Assembly: GCF_009496005.1 (NCBI RefSeq)
Contig: NZ_WIBF01000007.1
Coordinates: forward strand, 161,204 to 225,203
From: Tritonibacter litoralis
GTDB taxonomy: Bacteria > Pseudomonadota > Alphaproteobacteria > Rhodobacterales > Rhodobacteraceae
Length of the DNA stretch: 64,000 nucleotides
Reading direction: 5' to 3'
Made by a program: the position numbers and the translations under genes. Under the pieces are notes generated by a model. The model did no database searches. It had not been told where the DNA came from and worked only from the letters and a program-made list of their open reading frames with translations. Positions 44,058 through 52,787 of the stretch are shown one piece after another (position 1 is the first letter of the stretch; every line of letters starts with the position of its first letter).

Positions 44058-45136
44058 TACTGCACCATCTGCGGAGCAAGATTGATCGCATGCGCGGGAT
44101 GCGCGATGGGCTTCCGCGCGCAGGCGATTTCCGCTTTGAAGTAGGGGATGGTTGTGTCCAGCCCCTGACGCAACGACACTTTGGGAGACCAGCCAAGTGT
44201 GGACTGGGCAACTGAAATATCGGGGCGACGTCGGCGGGGGTCATCTTGGGGCAGGGCCCGGAAGGAGAGGTCCGATTTGGATCCTGTCTGGGCCAGCACA
44301 AGCCCCGCCAATTCTGCAACCGTGAATTCGTCCGGATTGCCAATGTTGACCGGATCGCCCGGGTCTGCATCACAGTGCATCAAGGCCATAAGCCCTTCCA
44401 CCATGTCCTCAAGGAAGCAAAAGGACCGTGTTTGTGATCCATCTCCATAAACGGTGATGGGTTTGTTCTGCAGCGCCTGGGTAATGAAATTTGATACAAC
44501 CCGGCCATCTTTGGGATCCATACCAGGACCATAGGCATTAAAGATCCGCGCAATGCGGATATCAGCGCCGTGAAAGTCGCGGTAATCATGGAAAATGGTT
44601 TCGGCCGCGCGTTTCCCCTCATCATAACAGGAGCGCGGCCCAACTGTATTTACGTTGCCATGATAGCTTTCCCGTTGCGGGGAAATGTCCGGATCCCCAT
44701 AGATCTCGCTGGTCGAGGCCTGAAGAATGCGTGCGTCATGTTCCAGGGCCAGATCCAAGAGGTTCAGCGCACCCTGCACATTGGTTTTCATCGTGTGGAT
44801 TGGGTTTGCCTGGTACTTTGGGGGCGAAGCAGGGCAGGCCATATTGTAAATCAGAGATACCTGTTTGGGGATCTGGACTGGCTGGGTAACGTCATGCTTT
44901 AAAAAGGAAAACCTTGGATGGTTTAAAAGGGGAGAGATGTTTCCCAAACGCCCCGTCGAAAGGTTGTCCAAGCAAATCACTTGGCTGCCCTGATCAATGT
45001 ACTTCTTACACAGGCGCGACCCCAAAAAACCTGCGCCACCCGTGATTAACACAGAATGCTGATTGTCTAAGATCCGCTCCATGTCGAAGGTCTCGACCGG
45101 ATCAGTCTCTGCAACAACATCGTTTAAATAGTTCAC
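44057..45136 (-). CDS. UDP-glucuronate decarboxylase-type NAD-dependent epimerase (UDP-xylose synthase)
   Basis: A 359-residue enzyme of the extended SDR family. ITGGAGFLGSRLC is the NAD-binding loop, NMACPASPPKYQ is close to the xylose synthase hallmark, STSEIYGDP and CYDEGK hold the active-site Ser/Thr and Tyr-x-x-x-Lys, and RIFNAYGPGMDPKDGRVV is typical of UDP-glucuronate decarboxylase. It probably makes UDP-xylose. It is the first gene of the operon and starts with GTG, with GAGGAG eight bases upstream. Confidence 0.88.
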   Translation of the reverse strand: MNYLNDVVAETDPVETFDMERILDNQHSVLITGGAGFLGSRLCKKYIDQGSQVICLDNLSTGRLGNISPLLNHPRFSFLKHDVTQPVQIPKQVSLIYNMACPASPPKYQANPIHTMKTNVQGALNLLDLALEHDARILQASTSEIYGDPDISPQRESYHGNVNTVGPRSCYDEGKRAAETIFHDYRDFHGADIRIARIFNAYGPGMDPKDGRVVSNFITQALQNKPITVYGDGSQTRSFCFLEDMVEGLMALMHCDADPGDPVNIGNPDEFTVAELAGLVLAQTGSKSDLSFRALPQDDPRRRRPDISVAQSTLGWSPKVSLRQGLDTTIPYFKAEIACARKPIAHPAHAINLAPQMVQ

Positions 45137-45599
45137 AACACTTGCTCCTCGTACCGAGGGCGTGGATGCTCATGCGCTACTCGAAATGGCCGATATTCTA
45201 TGCGCTTTCTGCACTATGTCTGGCCGCATGGGAGAATGGCTTCCCTCTTATTTGCGTCTCGCCCAGTTGCTGTAGGTCTGAAAAACAAAATCAGATATTC
45301 AAAGTTCATAATAATGACATACTCACGTCAATGATTTGCCTTGTTTTTGCCTAAATTTTGCCACTTGACCGAGAATTTTGGAGGTCTGTTTCAATTTTTA
45401 ATTGATTTTTGGGAAAGTTTGAGGGGTTGCGAAAGCAGTATTGGGTGTCGGGGCGCGAATCAATGCTTTCTGAACTCTTCAAGCAAAAAAACGCTCATTA
45501 GCCCTGCTTGCCGACACTTTTGATAGTATTTGCTCAGTATTGAAGAGGCGTACGACGTGCGTGTGCGTTGGGGGCAAAGGGGCCCGTTGCGGAGCAGCG
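45137..45599. other. AT-rich upstream region of the polysaccharide operon
   Basis: No gene is visible. On the minus strand a TTGACG (45331-45326) could be a -35 element for the operon. Several AAATTTTG/GAATTTTG runs (about 45353-45380) give it an AT-rich, possibly silenced character. The nadB stop lies at 45600. Confidence 0.35.
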
Positions 45600-47171
45600 T
45601 TATTGCGTTGCGTCGACAACTATGGCGTCACGGATCTGACGCGCTGTATCATAGGTCATGCGCGAGCGTTGCGCGCCTCTTGTGTCTGGGTCCGGGAAGT
45701 CGGACCGGAAATGTGCGCCGCGGCTTTCCTGGCGGGCAAGGGCGGCGGCTGCGATCAGGGTTGCTGTTGCACACATATTGGCAAACCCTTCGTCCGCCCC
45801 GTGGTTCTGTTCAAGGAAATCAATCATGAACAGCGCGTCTTCCAGCCCATCCTGATCGCGCACCACGCCAACACAGTCGGTCATCGTTTTGCGCAGGGCA
45901 TCAATGGCTTCGACCGGCGCTTCTGCACCACCGGGTTCAAAGCGCAACTCGACGGTGTCTGTTTGCGCCTCGCCTTCAAGGCAGGCATCAATGTCCAGCG
46001 CACAGGCGCGGGCAAAGACCAAAGCTTCCAGCAAACCATTGGATGCCAACCGATTTGCACCGTGAAGCCCGGTTGACGCGGCCTCTCCGCAGACCCAAAG
46101 GCCAGGCAGGGAGCACCGTCCGCTTAGGTCAGTTGCGACGCCACCCATGTGGTAATGCGCAGCGGCAGCCACGGGAATTGGGGCCTGAACAGGATCAATA
46201 CCATGGCGCGCGCAGGCCTGGGCGACAGATGGGAACAGTTCATTGACTGTCGCACCCAATGCGTCCCTTGTGTCTAGCATGGGCTGAAGCCCGGCCTGAG
46301 ATTGTTTGTAGATCTCACGCGCCACAATATCCCGTGGGGCCAGTTCCGCATCCGGATGGGCCGCCAGCATAAACCGCTCACCCTTGTTATTGACCAGAAT
46401 GGCACCTTCGCCCCGCAGGGCTTCGGTGGCCAAAGGGGCCGGGTCTTCGTCCACATCAATGGCGGTGGGGTGAAATTGAACAAATTCAGCGTCCGCAATC
46501 ACAGCGCCTGCGCGGGCCGCCATGCCGATCACCTGGCCACGAATGCGGGCCGGATTTGTGGTCCGTGCATACAGCCCGCCGGAACCGCCTCCGGCCAGCA
46601 AATGCGCCGCGCCGCGTAACAAAACAGGCGCGGATCCTCCGGGTTCAGAGGACATAAGTGTCACCCCGCTGACCATCCCTTCGGTCACCTCCAGGGAAAT
46701 GGCTTGGACCCCTTCCAGCACCTGAATACTGGGGGTGGCTTCCACTTCGGCGATGAGGGCGCGCATGATCTCAGCGCCGGCCTGATCTCCCAACACGCGC
46801 ACAACGCGCGCGGCACTGTGGGCCGCCTCACGTGACAGCACATAGCCGCCGTCCTTGGTGCGATCAAAGGCGGTGCCAATCTCGGTCAGGTCCAGAATGT
46901 GATTCCGCGCGGCCTTGGTCACAAAATCCGCAACCTCGGGAACCACGGTGCCCGCGCCCGCGCTTTGCGTGTCCTGCGCATGGGCCTCGGGGCTGTCGGC
47001 CTGATCCATTGCTGCGGCAACCCCGCCTTGTGCCCAGGCAGAGCTGGCCCCAAATCCCAATTCATCCGGGGAAATCATGACAACCGGGCGCGGTGCCAAT
47101 TTCAAAGCAGCATAAAGGGCGGCAAGCCCGGCGCCGACAATCACAACGCGATCGGTGTGGATCACTTCCAT
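45600..47171 (-). CDS. nadB: L-aspartate oxidase
   Basis: A 523-residue flavoprotein oxidising aspartate to iminoaspartate, the first step of de novo NAD synthesis. The FAD loop VIVGAGLAALYAALK opens the protein; SSAWAQGGVAAAM, the mid-protein FVQFHPTA and the HYHMGGVATDLSGR active-site segment are diagnostic. The C-terminal ~100 residues form the usual helical domain. It lies eight bases after nadA on the same strand. nadC is not in the window. Confidence 0.95.
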   Translation of the reverse strand: MEVIHTDRVVIVGAGLAALYAALKLAPRPVVMISPDELGFGASSAWAQGGVAAAMDQADSPEAHAQDTQSAGAGTVVPEVADFVTKAARNHILDLTEIGTAFDRTKDGGYVLSREAAHSAARVVRVLGDQAGAEIMRALIAEVEATPSIQVLEGVQAISLEVTEGMVSGVTLMSSEPGGSAPVLLRGAAHLLAGGGSGGLYARTTNPARIRGQVIGMAARAGAVIADAEFVQFHPTAIDVDEDPAPLATEALRGEGAILVNNKGERFMLAAHPDAELAPRDIVAREIYKQSQAGLQPMLDTRDALGATVNELFPSVAQACARHGIDPVQAPIPVAAAAHYHMGGVATDLSGRCSLPGLWVCGEAASTGLHGANRLASNGLLEALVFARACALDIDACLEGEAQTDTVELRFEPGGAEAPVEAIDALRKTMTDCVGVVRDQDGLEDALFMIDFLEQNHGADEGFANMCATATLIAAAALARQESRGAHFRSDFPDPDTRGAQRSRMTYDTARQIRDAIVVDATQ

Positions 47172-47179
47172 TCTGTGGC

Positions 47180-48232
47180 TTAGATCCCCAGCTCACGCGA
47201 GAGATCGATCATCCGCTGAACGGCCAGTCGCGCTTTCTCAGCAACCGTTGGATCCACTTCGATCTGACCGGTCATCGTGTCCAAGGCATAAAGAACCTTC
47301 TCGAGCGTGATCTTCTTCATGTAGGGGCACATATTACAGGGCCCGACAAAGTCCACCTCGGGCAGGGCATCAGAAATGTTTGAGGCCATGGAGCATTCGG
47401 TGATCAACATTGCCTTCTCAGGCTTTTCATCGGTCACATATTTGATGATGCCGCTGGTTGACCCTGAAAAATCCGCCTCGTTCACAACATCTGGCGGGCA
47501 CTCCGGGTGGGCGATCAGACGTGTGCCAGGGTTCCATTCGCGGAACTCGCGCAGATCTTTGGCGGTATACTGCTCGTGCACGATGCACGACCCTTCCCAC
47601 CAGACCACATTCTTGTGGGGCACATCGCGGGCGACATTTTGCGCCAGATACTGATCCGGCGTCATGATAACAGTGTCGCTTTCCATTGCGCCCACAATCT
47701 GCGCCGCATTTGACGAGGTGCAGCATATGTCGGATGCGGCCTTAACCTCAGCCGTTGTGTTTACATAGGTCACAACGGGCGCACCGGGATAGCGGCGGCG
47801 CATTTCTGCGATGCCGTCTGCCGTGACAGATTCCGCGAGGCTGCAGCCTGCGTCCATATCGGGCATCAGAACGGTTTTTTCGGGGCTCAGGATTTTAGAC
47901 GTCTCAGCCATAAAGTGGACGCCGCACTGCACGATCACATCCGCTTCGACCTCAGTTGCCTTGATCGCCAGCTGAAGGCTGTCGCCGCCAAAGTCGGAAA
48001 TCCCATGGTAAATCTCGGGCGTCATATAGTTATGCCCCAAGATCACCGCATTGCGTTCAGCCTTCAGGTCGTTGATGGCCTTGACGTAGGGTGCATAAAT
48101 CGCCCAGTCCGCCGGTGTGATCACACGGGACATTTTGGCGTAAATATCGCCTATCTCCTCCGCCAGTTCAGGCGAGGGAGCCAGGTCGTATTTCTCGGAA
48201 AGTTCAGCGCGCATGGCGGGAAGGTCGAACAC
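47180..48232 (-). CDS. nadA: Quinolinate synthase
   Basis: About 350 residues. The enzyme condenses iminoaspartate with dihydroxyacetone phosphate to quinolinate, using a [4Fe-4S] cluster. The segments AVILGHNYMTPEIYHG, VQCGVHFMAETSKIL, DICCTSSNA and the cluster-binding PCNMCPYMK near the C-terminus are characteristic. A GTG at 48232 is preferred as start because FDLPAMRAEL resembles the usual N-terminus; an ATG at 48214 is possible. It forms an operon with nadB. Confidence 0.95.
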   Translation of the reverse strand: MFDLPAMRAELSEKYDLAPSPELAEEIGDIYAKMSRVITPADWAIYAPYVKAINDLKAERNAVILGHNYMTPEIYHGISDFGGDSLQLAIKATEVEADVIVQCGVHFMAETSKILSPEKTVLMPDMDAGCSLAESVTADGIAEMRRRYPGAPVVTYVNTTAEVKAASDICCTSSNAAQIVGAMESDTVIMTPDQYLAQNVARDVPHKNVVWWEGSCIVHEQYTAKDLREFREWNPGTRLIAHPECPPDVVNEADFSGSTSGIIKYVTDEKPEKAMLITECSMASNISDALPEVDFVGPCNMCPYMKKITLEKVLYALDTMTGQIEVDPTVAEKARLAVQRMIDLSRELGI

Positions 48233-48609
48233 TTGTCTATATGCTCTGCCAGTTAAAGATGCCCTGTTGATAAGCTGATTGTCATCAAATTGCCATGATC
48301 CAGATTGGAATTTTTTTCCATTCCTTGCCGTCTTGGCGAAATTTTTTCTGATCCGAGGGCTGTTTTTTGATGGTATGGGGACTTTAGGCTCATGCTCTAT
48401 GGGCCGACAGGGCGTCAATCAGGGCAAGGGTTTAAATTTAGCAGCTGTTGGACTGACACGATTCGTAAAATTGGCGAGATGTGATCACAGGTTGGACTGG
48501 GACGCACACTGTCGAATCAGTGGACAGGTCTCTCACCGCCGCTACAGTTGACGAAGTTAATAGGTTGCCAATTTTGTTCACCTGAGTGGATGATTGTGGG
48601 AGGGGTTTT
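48233..48609. other. Divergent intergenic region, no gene recognised
   Basis: It separates nadA from the large plus-strand gene. No stable hairpin or tRNA was found. GGGAGGGG just before 48610 is the ribosome site of the large gene. Confidence 0.4.
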
Positions 48610-51600
48610 ATGAGTGGCTTTAAGGTCGAAGGCCTAGAGATCAAAAAGCAGTTGAAGATTGCAAAGAAGCAGCCGATCTCTTTTTCGTACAATCCAGGCA
48701 AAGGGGGGGATGACCAGTATTTTGGTCTGGATCGCCGTAAACCTCCCAAAGTTCTGGGCCAAGAAGCCAAGAAAGAGGGCGATGGCGCGAAGTTTGCTTT
48801 TGGCACCTGCACGCTGGAGGGCAAAGTCCTCACGCTCACTTGCGAAAAGCTGGTTCCCGCGCTCGCCAAAACGCTCAAGAAATACCTACGCAAACAAAAG
48901 GTACCACTGAACGTCCAGATCCTGGACCCAGCAGGCAACCTTGTGGACTCTGACATATCAGATGATATTCCAGACGATCCAGAATTTGCGGATGAACAAC
49001 CCGCGGCCCCCGCGACGCCGGATGAGCCGACTACAACTCAACAGGATCCCGAACCCCCGGTTGAGGCAAAAGCGCCAACCGAGCCTGAGCCCGAAGCCAA
49101 ATCGGGCCCTGATCCTAAAGAGGTTGCCAAGAAGCTGGCGGCCATCAAAGGTGACATTCAAACCTTACCAGAGGCGGCCCAGAAAAAGCTGGTGCCTGCG
49201 TTTGAAAAGATTGTCGGCGCTCTTAAAGGGGGCAAGGTCGAGGTTGCGGATGCCGCGGCCACCAAGCTTGCCGCGGCAGTTGCGGATGCCAAGGCAAAAG
49301 CGCCACCACCTCCGCCCCCGCCGCCCGGCGATGATCCAAAGCCAGAGCCCGAAGTGGACGAAGAGGCGTTGCGGGCCAAATTGAAACAGGCATTTGCGGC
49401 ACTGCAGAATGATTACAACGCCTTTATGGTGCGCGGTGACAAATCGCTGACAGCAAAGGCCAAGCAACTGCATGATGGCTTTGGCGCTTCAATCGACAGC
49501 GATCTGACCAAGGCTGGGAAAATCGTTTCAACCCTCAAAAAGTTTGTTGAGGCACAGCTTGCAGCTCTGCCGCCGATCAGCCCCGCAGATCAGGCGAAAC
49601 TGGCGATCGAAGCAGCCAAAGGCCAACCCGCGCCGGACAGCCGGTATGAGAAATCAAAGGGTATCGAGACCAAGTACCCCGGTGCATCGGCTGCTGCGGC
49701 AACTGCGTTGGATGGCTTTGCTGCAAAGCTGGGTGATCAAGAGGTCACGCCAGAACTTTTGGCGGCCGCAAAGGACGGGATCAAACAGGCGGAAGAACGT
49801 CTGAAGAAAGCCAAAGCGCGTCTGAAACAGGCGCAGGATATGTCAGACGGCCCAAACAAGGCCGAAGCGATCCGCCTGGCACAGATGGACGTGGACGGGA
49901 TGAACGCCCGTTTGCAGGAGGCCAAGGATTTCGACAAAGCGGCACGGGGTAAGAAAGCTCTGACCGAGGCGCTGTCTTATGGACCGTTGTCGCCAAATTC
50001 GGGTCAGGGCTTCTCGGACGCTGCAGCCAAAGCCTTGATCGAAGGGTTTTCGCGCGATCCTGGCCTCACGCAGGTGGCTCTGGAGTCCGCGTCATCTGGA
50101 AAATACCCGGATGCGGTGGCGCAGGGGCTGACCAAGGTCATGGATCAGCGCGACAACCGCTTTAAAGACGACAGTGGTACGTATTTTGCAAAACCAGAAG
50201 CAGCTGAGAAATACGCCGAAGACCTGCTGAAGATGGGCGCCAATGTGGGGCCTGAATTCTTTGCCCGCATGGATGATTATATGGCGTCCGGTCGCCAATA
50301 TGTGGCCAATCCGCTGGGCGACATCAGGATTAAAAGCGATACGGCCAAGGCGCAAAAACGTTCGGTTGTTCTGGGCGGCGCGTTGCTGAAGGACGGTGAG
50401 CTGGATCTTGGCAGTCAAATGGCCAAGGATGCCGTGGGCGACATGCTCTTTAACCCTTACTCGCTGCACAATCCAATGCCTGCGATGAACGAGCATGTGG
50501 TCAAAACGCTCGACTTCCTTGGGAAGCCTGAGAACGCGACCAAGGCGAATGAGATCCTGGACGACATCCCTGACACGGGCAACAAAACCAGCGGAAACCT
50601 GGTTCGGCGCGCGTTGGGCAAGAAAAAGACTGATGCCGTCGGTAAGGATGATGCACAGCAGGCTGTGATGGCCTCGATGCTGAAACCGCTGGATCAGGGT
50701 CCGGTCGGATCTTGCTTTGCCACGGCTCCAGCCCGGCGCATGCGCGAAACGCAGCCGCTGTCGGCGATGGAGTCCTACGCCTCGATTGCGGGCACAGGGA
50801 AGTACAAGCCGCCATTTGGCCCCGAGGTTTCCGCCGTCACCAACCTGCCCAAAAACGAAGACCCCCTGATGCGCAGCTGGGAATACTCGCTGGCGACATC
50901 TATGTCGCGCAAAGAGGGCAGCAGCCGGTCCGAGGCCTTTGATAAGGTAATGGATCGGGGCATGGAGGATCTTTCTGAGGAGCTGAACGATATCCTCACG
51001 GATCAGGCGTATGAGGAGGGCACCTTAACCGGGATCTTCACGTCGCTGAAGAAGACCTTTGTCGGCCTGTTCAAAACAGACAAGCTGCGTGAGGCGATTT
51101 CCGGCGCATTTGAGTTCACCTATGATCCGACGTCGAAGATCACAGATTCCAGCGATGGCAGCTCGTCGACAGGGCGCTATGTTCTGGTGCGGAAATCCAA
51201 CGGGAATGAAATCCGCACCAAGGCCGATTTTGTGCGGGAAGTTGCGGATGTGGCGATCACCTTCCTCAAGCTCAAGTCGGACTCTGACGCGGCCCAGGAC
51301 GTGCGCGATTATGTGAGCAGCGATGCCTTTATCGATAAGGTTACGCCGGGAACGGGCAAGAACCAGTATCTGCCGTGGCAGCAGAGTTCGGGCGGACAAA
51401 CCGGCGAAGCAACCCGCGCCCTGTTTGGGGATGACCTGACGCATCAGCAGATGTCGGCAAAAGCCACCGGGGTTGTGGATATGGGCGACCGGACCGAGGA
51501 TGTCTTGACCAATATGCTGGACAATTTCATCGGCTCGCCTGCGGAAATGGTCACCATCCGCACCGTAGGCATGCATGGTTTCAACGCGCTGCCAAATGAT

Positions 51601-52167
51601 CCGTCGCTTGACAAGCTCAAGGGCAAGGACAAGGCGGAAATCGAAGCCAATGTGCAAAAGCATCTGATCGAAGCAGGCGACGCCCTGAAAGACAAGAAGA
51701 TGGAAGAGGGGCGTGCGCAGTACCTCTTTGATCAGCAGATCGCGGCGCATCGTAAGGGTCTGAGCGATCCGGCCTTGATTGCCCTGTTGGATGCGGGCGC
51801 AGCAGCTCACCGGCCAACCGGGGATGACACGACGCCTGCACAGCTGAACAAGGCCGTGGAAGATGCGGTTGAGGATTACATCGACGAAAAGGCTAAGACG
51901 TACCCCGATCCGGCAAAGGCGGGTGCCTGGTTCAAAATGAAAGCGGCAGCCGACGCCAAGTCGGATATGATGAAAGACCTTGGCGCACCGGAGTTTGTGA
52001 TTGCTGACACCAATTGGGGCAGCGCCGAGGATCACACGTTTTTTGTTATTGCGCCGGATCCAACAACGGGTGAGCCTCAATTGTGGAAGAAAAGAGTTCC
52101 GCCCGGAACGCTTACTCCGGCAACCGATGATTGGGCCAAGGCCGAATGGGCCGCGATTCAAAAGTAA
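48610..52167 (+). CDS. Large multidomain protein with papain-like cysteine-protease motifs
   Basis: A 1185-residue protein of no family I recognise, without signal peptide or membrane helix. Residues 1-~115 form a compact basic domain. About 115-245 is an Asp/Glu/Pro-rich linker with eight prolines in a row near 232-239. Helical and coiled-coil segments follow to ~690. Then LDQGPVGSCFATAPA carries Gln696 and Cys702 spaced exactly as in papain (QG..GSC), and EDHTFFVIAPD carries His1142 in the usual D-H-hydrophobic context. The 440-residue gap and missing late Asn mean the fold is a hypothesis. GGGAGGGG fixes the start. The next gene is a small acidic protein 24 bases on. Confidence 0.7.
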   Translation: MSGFKVEGLEIKKQLKIAKKQPISFSYNPGKGGDDQYFGLDRRKPPKVLGQEAKKEGDGAKFAFGTCTLEGKVLTLTCEKLVPALAKTLKKYLRKQKVPLNVQILDPAGNLVDSDISDDIPDDPEFADEQPAAPATPDEPTTTQQDPEPPVEAKAPTEPEPEAKSGPDPKEVAKKLAAIKGDIQTLPEAAQKKLVPAFEKIVGALKGGKVEVADAAATKLAAAVADAKAKAPPPPPPPPGDDPKPEPEVDEEALRAKLKQAFAALQNDYNAFMVRGDKSLTAKAKQLHDGFGASIDSDLTKAGKIVSTLKKFVEAQLAALPPISPADQAKLAIEAAKGQPAPDSRYEKSKGIETKYPGASAAAATALDGFAAKLGDQEVTPELLAAAKDGIKQAEERLKKAKARLKQAQDMSDGPNKAEAIRLAQMDVDGMNARLQEAKDFDKAARGKKALTEALSYGPLSPNSGQGFSDAAAKALIEGFSRDPGLTQVALESASSGKYPDAVAQGLTKVMDQRDNRFKDDSGTYFAKPEAAEKYAEDLLKMGANVGPEFFARMDDYMASGRQYVANPLGDIRIKSDTAKAQKRSVVLGGALLKDGELDLGSQMAKDAVGDMLFNPYSLHNPMPAMNEHVVKTLDFLGKPENATKANEILDDIPDTGNKTSGNLVRRALGKKKTDAVGKDDAQQAVMASMLKPLDQGPVGSCFATAPARRMRETQPLSAMESYASIAGTGKYKPPFGPEVSAVTNLPKNEDPLMRSWEYSLATSMSRKEGSSRSEAFDKVMDRGMEDLSEELNDILTDQAYEEGTLTGIFTSLKKTFVGLFKTDKLREAISGAFEFTYDPTSKITDSSDGSSSTGRYVLVRKSNGNEIRTKADFVREVADVAITFLKLKSDSDAAQDVRDYVSSDAFIDKVTPGTGKNQYLPWQQSSGGQTGEATRALFGDDLTHQQMSAKATGVVDMGDRTEDVLTNMLDNFIGSPAEMVTIRTVGMHGFNALPNDPSLDKLKGKDKAEIEANVQKHLIEAGDALKDKKMEEGRAQYLFDQQIAAHRKGLSDPALIALLDAGAAAHRPTGDDTTPAQLNKAVEDAVEDYIDEKAKTYPDPAKAGAWFKMKAAADAKSDMMKDLGAPEFVIADTNWGSAEDHTFFVIAPDPTTGEPQLWKKRVPPGTLTPATDDWAKAEWAAIQK

Positions 52168-52191
52168 CGCGCGGAAAGAAAGGGTAATCAG

Positions 52192-52749
52192 ATGGCTGAT
52201 GAACTTCCAAATATCGATCTGGCGCTGGGCGCGGGCTCGGAATACATGGTTGTGGTGGACGACGCACAAAAGGCGTCGGATTTGGGGCAATTGCTAGCGC
52301 TGGCCCCTGGGTTGTTGGATCCCGAGGCCGCGTTGGTCTTGGCCCAGGCGGTAAACCACATTGCCCAAGGGCACGGGTTTTCTGTGATTGAAGATCCGGC
52401 GGAATTTGCCAGCGCCTACCAAGCGCAATTGGCAAAAGAAGACCCCAGCGAACCCTGGCAGGAAGGGGTGATCCGGCTGGTGGATTTTGGCGTCCCAGAT
52501 TTTGAGGAAATCGCCGCACCGATCCTGACCGGAGAAACCCTGGTGTTTTTTGCCCGCGACGGGTTCACAGGTCTTCCATACCGGGTTGAGGTCGCGCTCA
52601 ACCCTGCCACATCCGTTGGCGCAGACGACTACAAGGCGCTGGATCTTGAACCCTTGGGAGACGACGAAGATCCCTTTGCCGAAGAAGAGCTGTCAGACGA
52701 AGATAAGGCGTTTCTTGACAGTCTGGAAACGACAACCGACCCCGATTAG
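52192..52749 (+). CDS. Small acidic partner protein of the papain-like gene
   Basis: A 185-residue, strongly acidic, cytosolic protein (C-terminal third dominated by Asp and Glu, such as LGDDEDPFAEEELSDEDKAF). I do not recognise the family. It follows the 1185-residue gene by 24 bases with its own AAAGAAAGGG site, so the two are almost certainly co-transcribed. Small acidic products after a large potential effector are often immunity proteins, inhibitors or secretion chaperones. No enzymatic motif is visible. That role is inference from context. Confidence 0.7.
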   Translation: MADELPNIDLALGAGSEYMVVVDDAQKASDLGQLLALAPGLLDPEAALVLAQAVNHIAQGHGFSVIEDPAEFASAYQAQLAKEDPSEPWQEGVIRLVDFGVPDFEEIAAPILTGETLVFFARDGFTGLPYRVEVALNPATSVGADDYKALDLEPLGDDEDPFAEEELSDEDKAFLDSLETTTDPD

Positions 52750-52787
52750 GGGCCGGTTGCATCGTTAGATCTCGTTGTGCGGTTGGG

